A DNA stretch of 64,000 nt from Alectoria sarmentosa (taxonomy: Eukaryota > Ascomycota > Lecanoromycetes > Lecanorales > Parmeliaceae): positions 1-64,000 of the forward strand of contig WOGZ01000150.1 in assembly GCA_009733775.1 (NCBI GenBank). The letters are read 5' to 3'. The notes under the pieces were generated by a model. That model saw only the letters and a program-made list of their open reading frames with translations. It was not told where the DNA came from and did no database searches. Made by a program: the position numbers and the translations under genes. Each line of letters begins with the position of its first letter. Within the stretch, counting starts at the first letter, position 1. Shown here piece after piece: positions 26,181-37,426 of this stretch.

Positions 26181-28963
26181 TCATCCCTTCGTCCTCGTAA
26201 CGAATGGGTGCCGTAATGCCTCCGCAGGTGTGCATCTTCTCTCAGGATTCAAGGAGAGACAACGATCCAGCAAATCCACGAACGCATTTATTTCCTTGAT
26301 TTCGTCATCATTCATTCCCTTTACATTGGCCATCAATCTGGTTTTGAGGTCGCGTGTAGGCTTGGAAAAATTCATGATTCGAACAACGTCCTTTTGCAGA
26401 AGTCAGCTGTTTGATACTCCGAGCTACAAGGATCAGGACACAGAGCCTACCTTTCCGGTCAACTTATCCTTTTCCACGCTTCTGAAATTTAGTAGATCAT
26501 CGAAATGAAAGGCGGCGAATTGAGCCTTTCGGAGTATCTTGTGGCTGAATTTGCCTCGGCACTCCATGATTGCACGTAGCATTTGGTTGTTGCTGCGTCC
26601 AGTGAACAGAATCTTTCCCGTGTAGAGCTCGAAAAGGGTACATCCGACTGACCATACGTCAATCCCAAAATCGTAAGGCATTCCAAGAACTGTGAAATTT
26701 GATTAGTATCTCTGTCCGTAACGGCATCAATAGACACATACTGATTTCCGGGGCACGATAAAAACGACTAACAAGGTACTGCGTAATTTCATTCTCGGAC
26801 GCATCAGAAGCAGAACCAAGATCACAGATTTTCAGTACATTGCGGGACTCGCTGACCTTCAATGGATTAGCATATTGAAATCAACTTTGGAAGGGCTAGC
26901 CACTCACGAGCACATTGTCCGGCTTGAGGTCTGCATGAAGGATGTTGCATTTCCTTAGGAGGCTCAAGCCCATGAACATTTGCTGTGCGTACGCTCTGAC
27001 TGCTTTCAAATTTATGCCCACGTCTCTCCCAAATTTCTTCAAGACTTCACGTAGGTTGATGCTGACGGTATTAGCGTTGAAATCGTACAATAGATCGAAG
27101 CGATACACATCGCTTATTACCTTAGATTCTCAAAGACCATGCACAAGTGGCTTTTGTGTTCAAAATAGCGCTCAAGTCTTATCATGTGCTTCTTGTCCTC
27201 TGGATCCGCGTACGAAAGTTTCTGGAGTATCTCAATCTCTTTGAGCCCAGCCTTTTTCCTGGAAACAGTGTTAGCGCTGGACGCGATATCCACGGAATAG
27301 ATCATCCTTACATCGTCTCATTGTTTCTGATAAGCTTGATAGCTACGAGACGCTTGGTGTTTTGATCGGTCGCTCGCACTACTCCAGAAAACATCCCCTT
27401 GCCCAGATTAGATTGAACGTGATAACGCCCGTCGAGGAGTTCGCCCAGGATGACTTTGTAGTAGGCTTCTGAATCATCCCAGTCATCAAGCATACTCATG
27501 TCAAGTGCTTTGGCTTGAGGTATAGGTACAGCCTTGGCAGCTTCCTTCTCTGACTTCCATGATGCAGCCGGAATTTCTGCAAACATATCAAGCTCGTCAT
27601 CTTCGGCGAACATGTCTAATCCGTTGTCTGCCATCCTCTCCACTGACTCTTGGATCTCCGCGTCAGGAATCTGAACATCTTGATCTACCGTTCCCGTCTC
27701 ATTGTAAGCCCCAGAAGGCATCTCGTCTTTACGCTGATGCTCATCATGGCGCATCTTATCTTCTTGCATATCCATAGTAGGATCATAATCAGCGGCAGAA
27801 GGCTCATCTTCCTGCGGGGATCCACTCGCTACGGCGCCACTGTTCGCAAGATCGGCGTCGTTGAGGACCAAGAAGTCGGTAGGAGACTCCTGTCCCGGCG
27901 TGACTTTGGAAGTAAGACGAGAATCTTTCTGTGGCGACGCTTATTGTCACGTATCAGTGGGTGCAGTCAACCGCAGGCAATACAGCTCACCTTGAGCAGG
28001 AGTATCATTCAGCATTATGGTCGATTTTGGCGTTGATGGTGCAGAGGTAGTATCTAATGCTAGAGCCTGAACCAACAATGGGGTTGCTTGACCTCTGTGC
28101 TTAGCCTTGATAGCCTCACGCCGTTTGCGACGCTCCTCGATCAAAGTCGCCTCATCAGCTGGGTGCATACTTGCGGGTTGCGTGATATCATCGGCGTTGT
28201 TGCCATCTTTCTCCGGGGTGCTATGGATTTTGCGATCAGCAAACTGCGGCCCCACAGAAGATGGGACGTACTCAGCTGGCAAATCACTCCGTTGCCCAGT
28301 AGAAATGTCAATACGCTGTATCTGATTGATTCTGGTTTCAGCCTCTCGTTTCAATCGTGCAGCAGCAACTGGGGAGTGACCCCGATCGCTCACTGACTGT
28401 TCTCTCGAAAGCCTGCTCTGGCTTTCTCTGTGCCCTCTGTCACCATACTCGCGCCGATAGCGGTCCCGGGTTTCTTCCACATGATGCTCACGAGCCTCTT
28501 CTCGCCTGGAACGGCCGTGCATGGGAGACCGGCTCCGCATACTTGGCCGCTTGTCTCGAGGCCGCCCATTTGCATCCTGTTCTTCGTAGCGAAAACTCCC
28601 GTCTAGACCATCGGACCGATTCGGGTCCGGATAGGATTCGCGCGCGTTTGACCTAGAGCCTTGCAGACGGTCTTCGTAGCGGACCTTGAAACGACGGGGA
28701 TCGTTCCGCGAGCGATCATAGTGGTCATTGTCAACAAGGCGCTTCGCTCCCCGAATTTCTCTATAGGGTGACCGAGAATCGGTGCGAGATTTGTCACGTC
28801 TGGGGGACCTGATGGGCGAAGGGGATCGAGAGACTGATACACGTGTTCTGAATGGACGGTCAACGCTATTGCCTTGCTTTGAGACGATTGCTGTAGTTGC
28901 CTTCTCTATGTCTGACTCGACTATTTCACCCTCAGACGGCGGTGACAATGGAGGGGAAGACAT
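26181..28963 (-). CDS. PRP4: PRP4-type pre-mRNA splicing Ser/Thr kinase
   Basis: Seven exons on the minus strand: 28963-27991, 27939-27312, 27258-27121, 27061-26908, 26856-26742, 26689-26451, 26390-26181; 818 aa, all six introns 51-60 bp. Residues about 1-320 form an Arg/Ser-rich, SR-protein-like region with SPSPIRSPRR, as in spliceosome-associated PRPF4B/Prp4. The kinase domain begins near residue 490: glycine loop LGKGMFSGV, Lys in VAIKLIR, HADLKPDN (Prp4 kinases have HAD instead of HRD), DLGSAS in place of DFG, and SRFYRAPEI. It acts in the nucleus on U4/U6.U5 components during spliceosome activation. An ATG 144 nt upstream is in frame, but the start at MSSPPLSPPSEGE fits the family. Divergent from TMA7 with a 395-bp shared promoter interval. 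Confidence 0.93.
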
Positions 28964-29358
28964 CGCGAGCCGATGACAAGAGTCACTACAACAGACCCTG
29001 TCTGTACTTGGTGATTGGTTGTGAATTAGCCACTGATGCCAGAATGTGGTGAGGCTTTTGGCAACCGGTGACAGATATCCTCCAAGCACTATCCTTTCAT
29101 CATCCACATTAGACTCTTCTCGAGAAACCTTTCGATCTCAAGGATTTAGGAGGGTGCAGATTCAGATATTGTTTGAGTGACGTCTAGCGGAGCCTAAGAA
29201 GCGGCTCCGGCGGATCTTAGACGCCCAAGGGCCGTAATCTATTGAGACCCAAACTCCCAGAGTGTTAAGTATTTCCAGTCACATCCCCACGCTCGCCTTA
29301 ACCCTGTCAGTTACATCAGATATCTCAAAAGTCTCCAGTGTATTGAATTTTCGTCAGG
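28964..29358. promoter_or_regulatory. Bidirectional promoter interval PRP4 / TMA7
   Basis: 395 bp between two divergent start codons, so it must contain both core promoters and 5' UTRs. At 29178-29223 an imperfect palindrome (CTAGCGGAGCCTAAGAAGCGG paired with CCGGCGGATCTTAGACGCC) is a candidate regulatory or structural element. No TATA box is obvious. Confidence 0.45.
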
Positions 29359-29682
29359 ATGGGTGGAAACAGCAGAGAAGGCAAATAATGACCAGAAACC
29401 ACAAAAAACAATTCACAAGCTTATTTCGAATCCTTACTGTTAGGTGGCAAGGCCAAGCCTCTCAAAGCGCCCAAGAAGGAGAAGAAAGATCTAGACGAGG
29501 ACGAGGTTGCGTACAGAGAAAAGCAGAAGGCCGGTAGGTCACGTCATCTCTTGGCCGGCGAGCTTATTGCCTAATAATTGCCGCCAGACGCGAAGGCGCA
29601 GAAAGAGATGGCTGAGAAGGCAAAGGGAAAGGGACCACTGAATGCAGGACAGCAAGGCATCAAGAAATCCGGGAAGAAATAG
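29359..29682 (+). CDS. TMA7: Translation machinery-associated protein 7
   Basis: Three exons, 29359-29380, 29444-29533 and 29588-29682, giving a 68-aa Lys-rich protein. The conserved body KAKPLKAPKK, DLDEDEVAYREKQKA and the C-terminal GPLNAGQQGIKKSGKK identify TMA7, a small ribosome-associated protein (64 aa in yeast). Intron 2 is ordinary GT-AG (54 bp). Intron 1 (29381-29443) can only be removed with a GC donor (G|GCAAAT) and TAG acceptor, which precisely restores MGGNSREGGKAKP; a GC-AG intron is therefore proposed. Translation without splicing stops two codons after the donor. Convergent with the gene at 30044-32037. Confidence 0.9.
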
Positions 29683-30043
29683 TGGATATCACGAGGTACT
29701 AGGCACCAAAATCCCACAGCGACTTGAAGCCCTAAAGGGAGCTGACCAGGCCCTACTCGAGGCCCCAAGTCTTGCGATTACATGACCTCGATGACGAGGA
29801 TATGCGTTGGTAACTGCTAATACCTTATCTGCCACCGGCACTGTTGTGTGAAAAATCATGGACTGAACAGATCAATACTCGGTCGTTTTACAGTACTTCA
29901 AGAGTAAATCTACCCAGTTTTGCAGTTGCAAGCCGGCCAGTTGTGCTTGAAATCCCTCACTATAATACACAAGACCTAGAATTATTCGCTCTAGACCCGA
30001 AACTTCAATAACATCGCAAATATGTGGCAACGCTGTAAAGGCT

Positions 30044-32037
30044 TCATCTGGTCACCCTTCTGACCCAAATACTTGTGGGCTCATATGCTGCGAACTCATC
30101 ATTTCGTTTCAGCGCTCGATGCAGCTTGAGACCCGTCTCATGTTCATCTTTCACGACATCTGCAAGCTCCTTATTCAAACCATCAACTGACTTTTTGATC
30201 TCCTGCCTTGAAGCCATATCATACGCAATAGAGCTTGGTTGCACAACGTGTGTTAGCTCGTGGATGACTGTTTGCAGATTGTTTCTCCGTTGACGTAGGT
30301 CATCTAGCTTAGCTTGGAGGCCTGCGATACGAGACTTGGCTTGAAATTCGGGAGGGATTTTTGGTAGAGATTTCCGTTTGCCCTCTGGTGCCTGTTTAGG
30401 GGTTCCTAGCTCTGATGGCGTGGGCTTCCGAGCAGTGACCTTTGAGTTGGAAATCCCTGCGGGGGGAACAGGGCGTTTTCTATTCAGTATTGATTGTGGC
30501 GTTGTGGAGATTATGGACATGGCTGGTGAATTTGAGCCCAATTCTGGACTATTTGGAGGACTGTCGTAGGTGGTAGTCGCATAGGTCGTCGAACTGAAAC
30601 GACTGGGTGGTTGGTCTTGAAGATGTATGTGTTGTAGATCAGCACGAAATCTGCTCTCGATCTGGCTCGAATCTTGTTGTGTGTCACCGTTTTCCAACAC
30701 AGCGTCGGGTATGGTCTGGGAACGCATCTCTTGCATTTGCTGCAAGTGAGGGCTGTGTGCTTCCTTGAGGGTGGTCTTTGACACGTCTGGTATCGTTTGC
30801 GAGCGCCGGTCTTTCATTTCTTCATTACTTGGATTGCGGGCGAGGGGGGACCTTGCGTCATTAGTTGACAGACTTGGATTTGGAGAATCGGTTTTCTGCC
30901 GGAATGCGGGCGGGCTTAATGAATCGGGAGAGCTCTCGGTCTTAGTATCTGGCGAGATGACAAGTTGACCGAGCTCCTTGTCATTGAGGATGATAGATGG
31001 TCGGGATGATCGAGTCATCAATTGCTGGGGGGAGCAGCGAGGTGTTGAAGACTCCGCTGTTCTGTTTTGGTCTCTCTGATCTTGCTGATGTTTCTCAGTG
31101 CCTGCAGGAAAGGTGGGAGACTTTCCCGGCGGCAGAGGTTTGTCAAGAAGTGGATTGACAATCTTGTGACGTCCACCAGCGCCCCTCCATTCAGGTCGGA
31201 TGATGGCTGCATTATTCAGATCCCTGCTTGCGACCCTCTTACGCCCAATAGTACTACCACCACTTATGTGAGTAGAAGTCCCAAAACTCTCATAGTTGCC
31301 ATTGAGCCTGCCCGGACTTGGCTCCGCACTCAGCTTCACCGCGCTGGGGGTCGTCTGCGGGGGTTTTCCTTTTTCGCTCGTCGTTGGTTCTCCTGAATAT
31401 ACATCCCAGTGCGTCAAACTGGAGCCTTGTTCTGGAGAATTAGTACTTGGCCGATTCCAAAACTTTCGAGTCTTCTTGGCAACCGGTATGTTACTGTTGA
31501 ACCTGCCAGATGTGAAGACAGGCGATCGGTTCGCTGTAGGACTTGAAGACTCTGATATTGGCGATACGTCTGGGCTACTTATTCTGCTTCGGCCGTTCTC
31601 ACCATCGATCATGTGTGGAGAACCTGGGGGCGATACGTCGTCAGGGTAGAGGGAAGAAGACCTGACTTTGCGACCATTCTTCGGTGTCTGATCGTTATTC
31701 AGCTCCGGTGAAGGTTGCGAGTAGATTGAAGATGCTGTAGGTGCTTCAGATAATGGTCTGCTATTTGTGACGCCAGAGACCTGCAGTTTGTTGCTTTATG
31801 TCTCAGCTTTGAATTTTGGTTGGAACTGGGGACATACAATGGCAGCGCTGGCAGTCCTTTGAGCACATCCTCCGTCCGCTTTCTCCCGAAAGCGGGCCTT
31901 GAACTTATGCTGAAGGAGCCATTGTTTATATTCGTTGTGCCTCGTAGACTATTCTCGTCTGCAGTGGTCTCGAAGAGAGTGGGGCTCCCGATCGCGATTT
32001 CGGGTTGGCGGTCTTTGTTATTGAGACGTTTCCACAT
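30044..32037 (-). CDS. Conserved-looking fungal protein with C-terminal coiled coil
   Basis: Two exons, 32037-31838 and 31757-30044 (80-bp intron); 637 aa. Mostly disordered: Ser/Pro-rich with many SP sites, and a near-exact internal repeat RSQTIPD about 27 residues apart. The C-terminal 130 residues contain a long charged helix starting near QAKSRIAGLQAKLDDLRQRR and a final segment ending EPTSIWVRRVTR. I recognise the general look of a fungal cytoskeletal or signalling scaffold but no named family, so no function is assigned. The splice was chosen because it joins LPALPL to PLSEAPTASS in frame; the downstream ORF has no ATG of its own near the junction. The first exon starts in a GAGAATGTGG context. 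Confidence 0.75.
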
Positions 32038-32451
32038 TCTCCCTGGCGTTCAGGAGTTCAGCTCGTAATGGGAGATATACAGGCACAAAGCCGGAAGATT
32101 TATGAAGCGATGAGGTGCAACAACACTTTGGTTATATGCACGGCAACATAATTGCGGGTAGAGAGATCGAAACTCGAACAAGCAGTGTTGTCAGTATGCT
32201 TTGTAGACTCACAACAATCTACTTGTTATGGCCAATTTCAAGGAAGCTTCACTACGTGATAATGACTGGATGCATCAAGCTCGGCTTGTAACACGGCTGA
32301 AACCACATCACTCTAGACCCCTCGGCTGATTGATAGCCCTTAAAATAGATCGACCCTACTTTTCCCTTTGTTTCCTACCACTCTTCCAAGCACCCTATCT
32401 CTTCTCCCAAACAGCATCGACCGGGCTCTTGTTTCGCCTGTGACAAAGAAG
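32038..32451. promoter_or_regulatory. Bidirectional promoter interval (coiled-coil gene / MAPR gene)
   Basis: 414 bp separating divergent starts. CT-rich tracts (CTTTTCCCTTTGTTTCC and similar) precede the plus-strand start, typical of fungal 5' UTR/initiator regions. No specific factor site is assigned. Confidence 0.4.
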
Positions 32452-33260
32452 ATGTCTGATAGTGAGTGCTCAGAGCTCTCAAATTGATCCAGCTGGCTCA
32501 CAGATGATGGCGCAGCTCCAGCAGCAATCCAAGCGTGAGCTACCTATACTCCTCTAGATTCTAACTCCACTGACTCAACCTTTTCCAGCGCCTCGATCGC
32601 ATCACCGATCAACTTGATTCTTTTCTCGCTTCTGATTCTGCTCGTCTACTTCCGTCTTCGGCCGAGTCCACCATCTATCCTTCCGAAAGGTCCTGCACCA
32701 ATTGTTTTCCGTAAAGTCACTCCCGGACGATTGTCCATCGCACGTCCCAAGGCCTGACTCAATTAACCCACAATCAGGCATATTTACCCCACCAACATTG
32801 AAGCCATACAATGGCGAGAAGGACATGCCCGTATATCTAGCCTTGCGAGGCAAGGTATTCGATGTTACACCCGGCAAGAATTTCTATGGTCCTGGTGGAC
32901 CCTACGAGAACTTCGCTGGAAGAGATGCAAGCAGAGGCCTGGCATGTGGTAGCTTTGACGAGGATATGTTGACAAAAGATCTTCATGGACCCTTAGACGA
33001 TCTCAGCGGACTGGGACAGGATGAGATGCAGGCGATGCAAGATTGGGAGGATAGATTCACTGGTACGTTGTTCTGGACTCTCGCAAGCCATGACTCCCTC
33101 TTCTAAACCCAATGTTGAGTCTTGAGAAATATTTTGGCAGATGTTTCCCACGGTCCGAGGTCCCGTCTCGTATAGGCTGTGCTGACTACGAAAATTTTCA
33201 CTAGATAAATACTTGGTTGTCGGAAAGCTTGTACCTGTATCTGAAGCTCCAAAGGAGTGA
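32452..33260 (+). CDS. Dap1/MAPR-type cytochrome b5-like heme-binding membrane protein
   Basis: Five exons: 32452-32461, 32504-32534, 32589-32710, 32778-33062, 33205-33260; 167 aa. An N-terminal transmembrane helix (about residues 23-38, LILFSLLILLVYF) precedes a MAPR domain: IFTPPTLKPYNG, PVYLALRGKVFDVT, then FYGPGGPYENFAGRDASRGLA. The Tyr and Asp residues of this segment are the axial-ligand region of yeast Dap1 and human PGRMC1. Dap1 binds heme and supports ER cytochrome P450s, notably Erg11, so it belongs functionally with ERG1 upstream in this window. The tiny 10-nt first exon follows from the fit of MSDN and is the weakest part. The last intron (142 bp) is introner-like; the first three are 42-67 bp. 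Confidence 0.9.
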
Positions 33261-33799
33261 TCCTAGACTTGGTGGTTGACTCGTCATGGAGGAAGGACAG
33301 GGTCGAATTTGCTCTTTCAGCTTTAGAGCGTTCCCGATGATCTGTCGCCTTCCATAGAGTGTGGCAGGATCGTTTTGCTGGCTTGTAGATGAGCCCGCAT
33401 TGAAAACCAAGTTACGTAGTCATAATTCAGCAAAGCATAGAGTAGGTATTGTTTCCTTGCCGCTGAGAAGTCAAAGTCTAGAGGAAATTGGGGGCGCGCG
33501 GAAAATAATGAGCGGGAAACCCGTCGAATGCTGATTCAAAGAGACAGGGGTCTGCAGATGTCATAGGGGAGTTCGTCTGTCTTTGTGAATACTTGTATCT
33601 GCTTCACAACGACGCATACACCTCTCAACATCGATAGGTATAGCGTCATCCTCGCCACTTTTCTCCGAACTGCATCATGCCCTCAGTTTCCGATCCCTAC
33701 GCTTGACGGATCGTCGTTGGAGACAATGGGACTACAAAGCTTCTCGAAAGGACATATATAGTACTTGCGACGGGGCTCTTAGCCCTTTCAACCTCCCTC
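33261..33799. other. Intergenic, MAPR gene to M28 peptidase gene
   Basis: 539 bp holding the MAPR 3' flank and the peptidase promoter. A TATATATAG-like box lies at about 33752-33760, some 40 bp before the peptidase ATG. No other feature seen. Confidence 0.45.
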
Positions 33800-36700
33800 A
33801 TGGTGGATGAGAAGCTGAACAGGTACGACCAGCATGGGTCTTTGCCAATACCGACCTATGACGAAGCAGTCAACTCCCGTCCATCCTCCTCACAGTCATT
33901 CCTGGGGCCCGAAGAAATAAGCAATGATGCTGAACGACAAAGATTGCTCCGTAGGGAAGAACAAAATGGCTATCAGGTGCCTGCTGTGGAATCTGCGAGG
34001 TCCAGCTTGTCATTGAGTAACTCTCCCGGAGCTTCTCCGGAGGAGCTGCGCCATGGGATGATGACGCAGATGGATGTCCTCGAGCCGGAAGTAAATGGAG
34101 GAAGCACAAGAGGAAATTTGCTGCGAAGAAACCAACTCGCGAAGCGTATCACGAGTCTGACGCACAGCCTTTCCTCTCTCTCGTTCCGTCAATGGCTTCC
34201 CTCAAGACATTATGTCATAGCAAAGATACCTACGCTCATCCGCCAATTCCAGCCAAATTGGGCCATTACGATATCGCGTTTATTCGCCCTTATTCTTGTT
34301 TTTTCCCTGGTGTATTTTCTTTTCTTTTCTAATGTCTTCTCCGTCGGCCGCAGGGGACCCGGTTCCGCAACGAATTTCCCTGATATAGTGAGAGAGTTCG
34401 TACGCAGCAATGCAAACGCCTCTAGCATACGAGAAAGTTCCAAATATTTGACACTCTTCGACCATATGGCTGGCACCAAAGGAAGCTATGTTTTAAGCGA
34501 ATTTGTGCAGGATTTGTTCATGGAGAGTCAATTGGAAGACGTGCAGATGGAACGATTTGATGTGTATGCTTCAAATGAAAGCCGTCATCCATAGGTTTCT
34601 CACTAACAGATACTTAGGTATCTCAATTATCCTGTGCAGGGAAAAAGGAGAGTTGCCATAATTGACCCCCCTGAATTAGCTTGGGAAGCTTTGATTGAAG
34701 AGGAGCAGGCTTATGAGTCTCGCGAACAGACCATGGTCTTCCACGGGCATTCGAGGTCTGGAAACGTCGAAGGTCCTCTCGTCTATGCCAATTACGGGTC
34801 AAGAGAAGACTTTAAAGAATTGGAAAATCAGGGTATTGATGTGAGAGGCACAATTGCTCTTGTGAGGTATTATGGCAGTCAAGGGGATCGAGCTTTGAAG
34901 GTCAAAGCCGCTGAACTAGCTGGAGCTGTGGGGTGCATCATTTACAGCGATCCAGCTGAGGATGGCTTCCCTCTGGGAAATGATACGGTCCAGAGGGGAG
35001 CTGTCAGTCTAATGAGCTGGGTCGTGGGCGATGTTCTGAGCAGCGGGTTTGCTTCCTTCCCGGGGGAGGAAAAGAGAGACTCCAAGGACGGAAACAATGG
35101 ACTGGTCAATATCCCATCGGTACATGCTTTCCATCTCTAAGCTGGCACACTTGTCTTGGAAGCAAAGGGCTCTTCCGATACCCTCAAGTTTCCTCGAGCG
35201 AACATTACTGACTCGGGATACTCGGCAGATTCCATTGTCGTGGCGAGACGCTCAAAAGCTGTTGCGAGCGCTAAGAGGACATGGCATAAAGCTGGACGAT
35301 CATTGGAAAGGCGCAGTCCCCAAGGTGGACGAATGGTGGACCGGTGATGCTAATTCCCCTATTGTGCTACTGCAAAACGACCAGGAAGAAGTAGAGAGAA
35401 ACCCCATTTATAACGTCCTGGGTAAAATCACAGGAGTCGAACAATCAGAAAAGTCCAGTACGTATTGTCTGGAATTCATATGACAAAATGTTGAGTGCTG
35501 AAACACGCCTTGGGAGTATTTGCTCTCTGGACATGTTCCGAGGTTCAAAATACCCCCTCGAACACGCAATACTGACTCCGAATTCTTAATCTAGTTATTG
35601 TTGGCAACCACCGTGATGCATGGTCAGTGCATATTGCTTTGCATTCACCTCCTTATCCTCACCTTAATTTGAGCCTCAAATATGTTCGCAAGGCTCATTG
35701 TACTACCCAGACCTATCTTATAAGCGATATCATTGTCTCAGAAAAGTAATGCTGACTCTAAGGTGCAGGTGTTTTGGTGCTGCAGACCCTGTTCGGAATA
35801 TCGCAACTCAGGAGATATTTCAAGCTGACTGCTACACAGGGAAGCGGGACGGCAGTAATGCTAGAGGTGGTAAGGATCTTTGGCGAGCTTAGGAAGACAG
35901 GATGGCGTCCTCTAAGAACAATCGAATTCGCGTCATGGTAAGTCTCATGCATACCAAATCTCCAACGGGTTAAGCTGGACTTGATCCTTACCAAGCCCAG
36001 GCCCAATAATCTTCTTCTTTCCCCCCTGCATTTTATCTTCGTTCTTTGATATTCTGCTTCAGCCCAAATGCATTGAAAATCAGTTATGCAATGCGATCGC
36101 TTACGAGAGTATTAGGGACGGAGAAGAGTACAATCTCATAGGATCCACGGAACACGTTGAAGCAAGACTAGACGAGATACGCCTTAACGGGTTCGCGTAT
36201 TTGAATGTGGATATTGCCGTTACCGGAAGCCACTTTGAGGCATCAGCTTCACCTCTCCTCCAAACGGCTCTTCTCCGCGTTCTTGAGCGTGTCGTAGACC
36301 CAACCCGTAACAAGACTCTTCGAGCAGTGTGGGCCGAGAAGGGTAGTGTGCTTGGAGGATTGGGCGCAGGTAGCGAGTACGTACATCCTGAACCCAAATC
36401 TGCTGTTTTGAACCGTTTTTTGAGCGTTGGGCATCGTCCCAGACGTTCTTACTCGTCAGATATGCTTTGACGCTCGAGATACCCTCTCGAGAGGGACAGA
36501 CTGACCCTGAAAACCTGATGCAGCTACGTTGCTTTCCAGGACCTCGCAGGGACGTCCTCCCTCGATATGACCTTCAAAGGTGGCTCTTACCCGTATCATA
36601 GTTGCTACGATAATTTTGAGTGGATGGATACGGTCGGCGATCCGGGATTTGTCTATCACAAGGCAATGGCTCAAGTGTGGGCACTCCTCATACTCGAGCT

Positions 36701-37426
36701 TGCAGACAGAGAGTTGTTGCCCTTTGATATCAAAATCTACGCCGCGGCTGTTAGGGGATATGTCGACGACCTTCAGAATTATGCCGAAGCTAAGGGTCCG
36801 AAAGAGGGCTTGGATCTGACCTCTCTTCACCAAGCTGCGGATGATTTTACCGAGAATGCTGCAGAATTTCACGCATGGAGTAAAATGTGGGAGGACGCCG
36901 TTGGGCTAGGTTACGAGACCAGTACGTTATCTCGGAGGCCCCACGCTTTCCTTTAGACCAAGTGTTGCGTCTTGAGACATAGCTCGTTGCAAACTTGCGT
37001 CGAGGATCGAAGCTCCTTTTTATACATATGCTGACTCTAGAATCTTGATTAGATGAAATGGCCATCAAACGAATATCACACAACACAAGTGGGTTGCTCG
37101 GATGAAAATATTTATGGTCTGGATGCTTACTGTTTGCGCTAGGAATGGCCAACTTTGAGACCAATTTGCTGGATATTGGCGGAGGCGTAAGTAGTTGCCC
37201 TCGTCCCCGGGCTCATTGATTATCAGACTGAGAGAACCTGCAGTTGCCTGGTCGTGAACAATTCGTGCATGTGATTTTCGCTCCACAGGCGTGGTCTGGA
37301 TACGAAGAAGCGTATTTCCCAGGAGTCCGTGATGCCATTGACAATGAGGATTTGAAATTGGCGCAGGCGCAGGTCGAGAAAGCGGCAGGGATACTGTCGT
37401 ATGCAAGTCACAAGCTCAATCATTAG
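33800..37426 (+). CDS. M28 metallopeptidase, glutamate carboxypeptidase II / transferrin-receptor-like type II membrane protein
   Basis: Eleven exons: 33800-34563, 34618-35119, 35229-35457, 35595-35622, 35769-35790, 35840-35937, 36116-36376, 36524-36921, 37053-37088, 37143-37186, 37244-37426; 854 aa. Residues 1-158 are a Ser-rich cytoplasmic tail; a single TM helix follows (about 160-180, FALILVFSLVYFLFF), then a PA domain (exon 2) and the M28 catalytic domain. Zinc-site segments are in family order: GNHRDAW (His), GAADPGSG (bridging Asp), WDGEEYN (catalytic Glu and Glu ligand), NVDIAV (Asp), and a distal YPYHSCYD (His). The C-terminus is the helical dimerisation domain. All ligands are present, so an active co-catalytic zinc exopeptidase is expected, probably vacuolar or surface-facing. 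Six of ten introns are 109-178 bp, most with introner boxes; the other four are 49-57 bp. Intron 5 uses a weak donor, GTTCGG. Confidence 0.93.

Noticed and set aside
30075..31649. Several plus-strand frames of 60-120 aa
   Set aside because: Antisense shadows of the coiled-coil gene on the minus strand.
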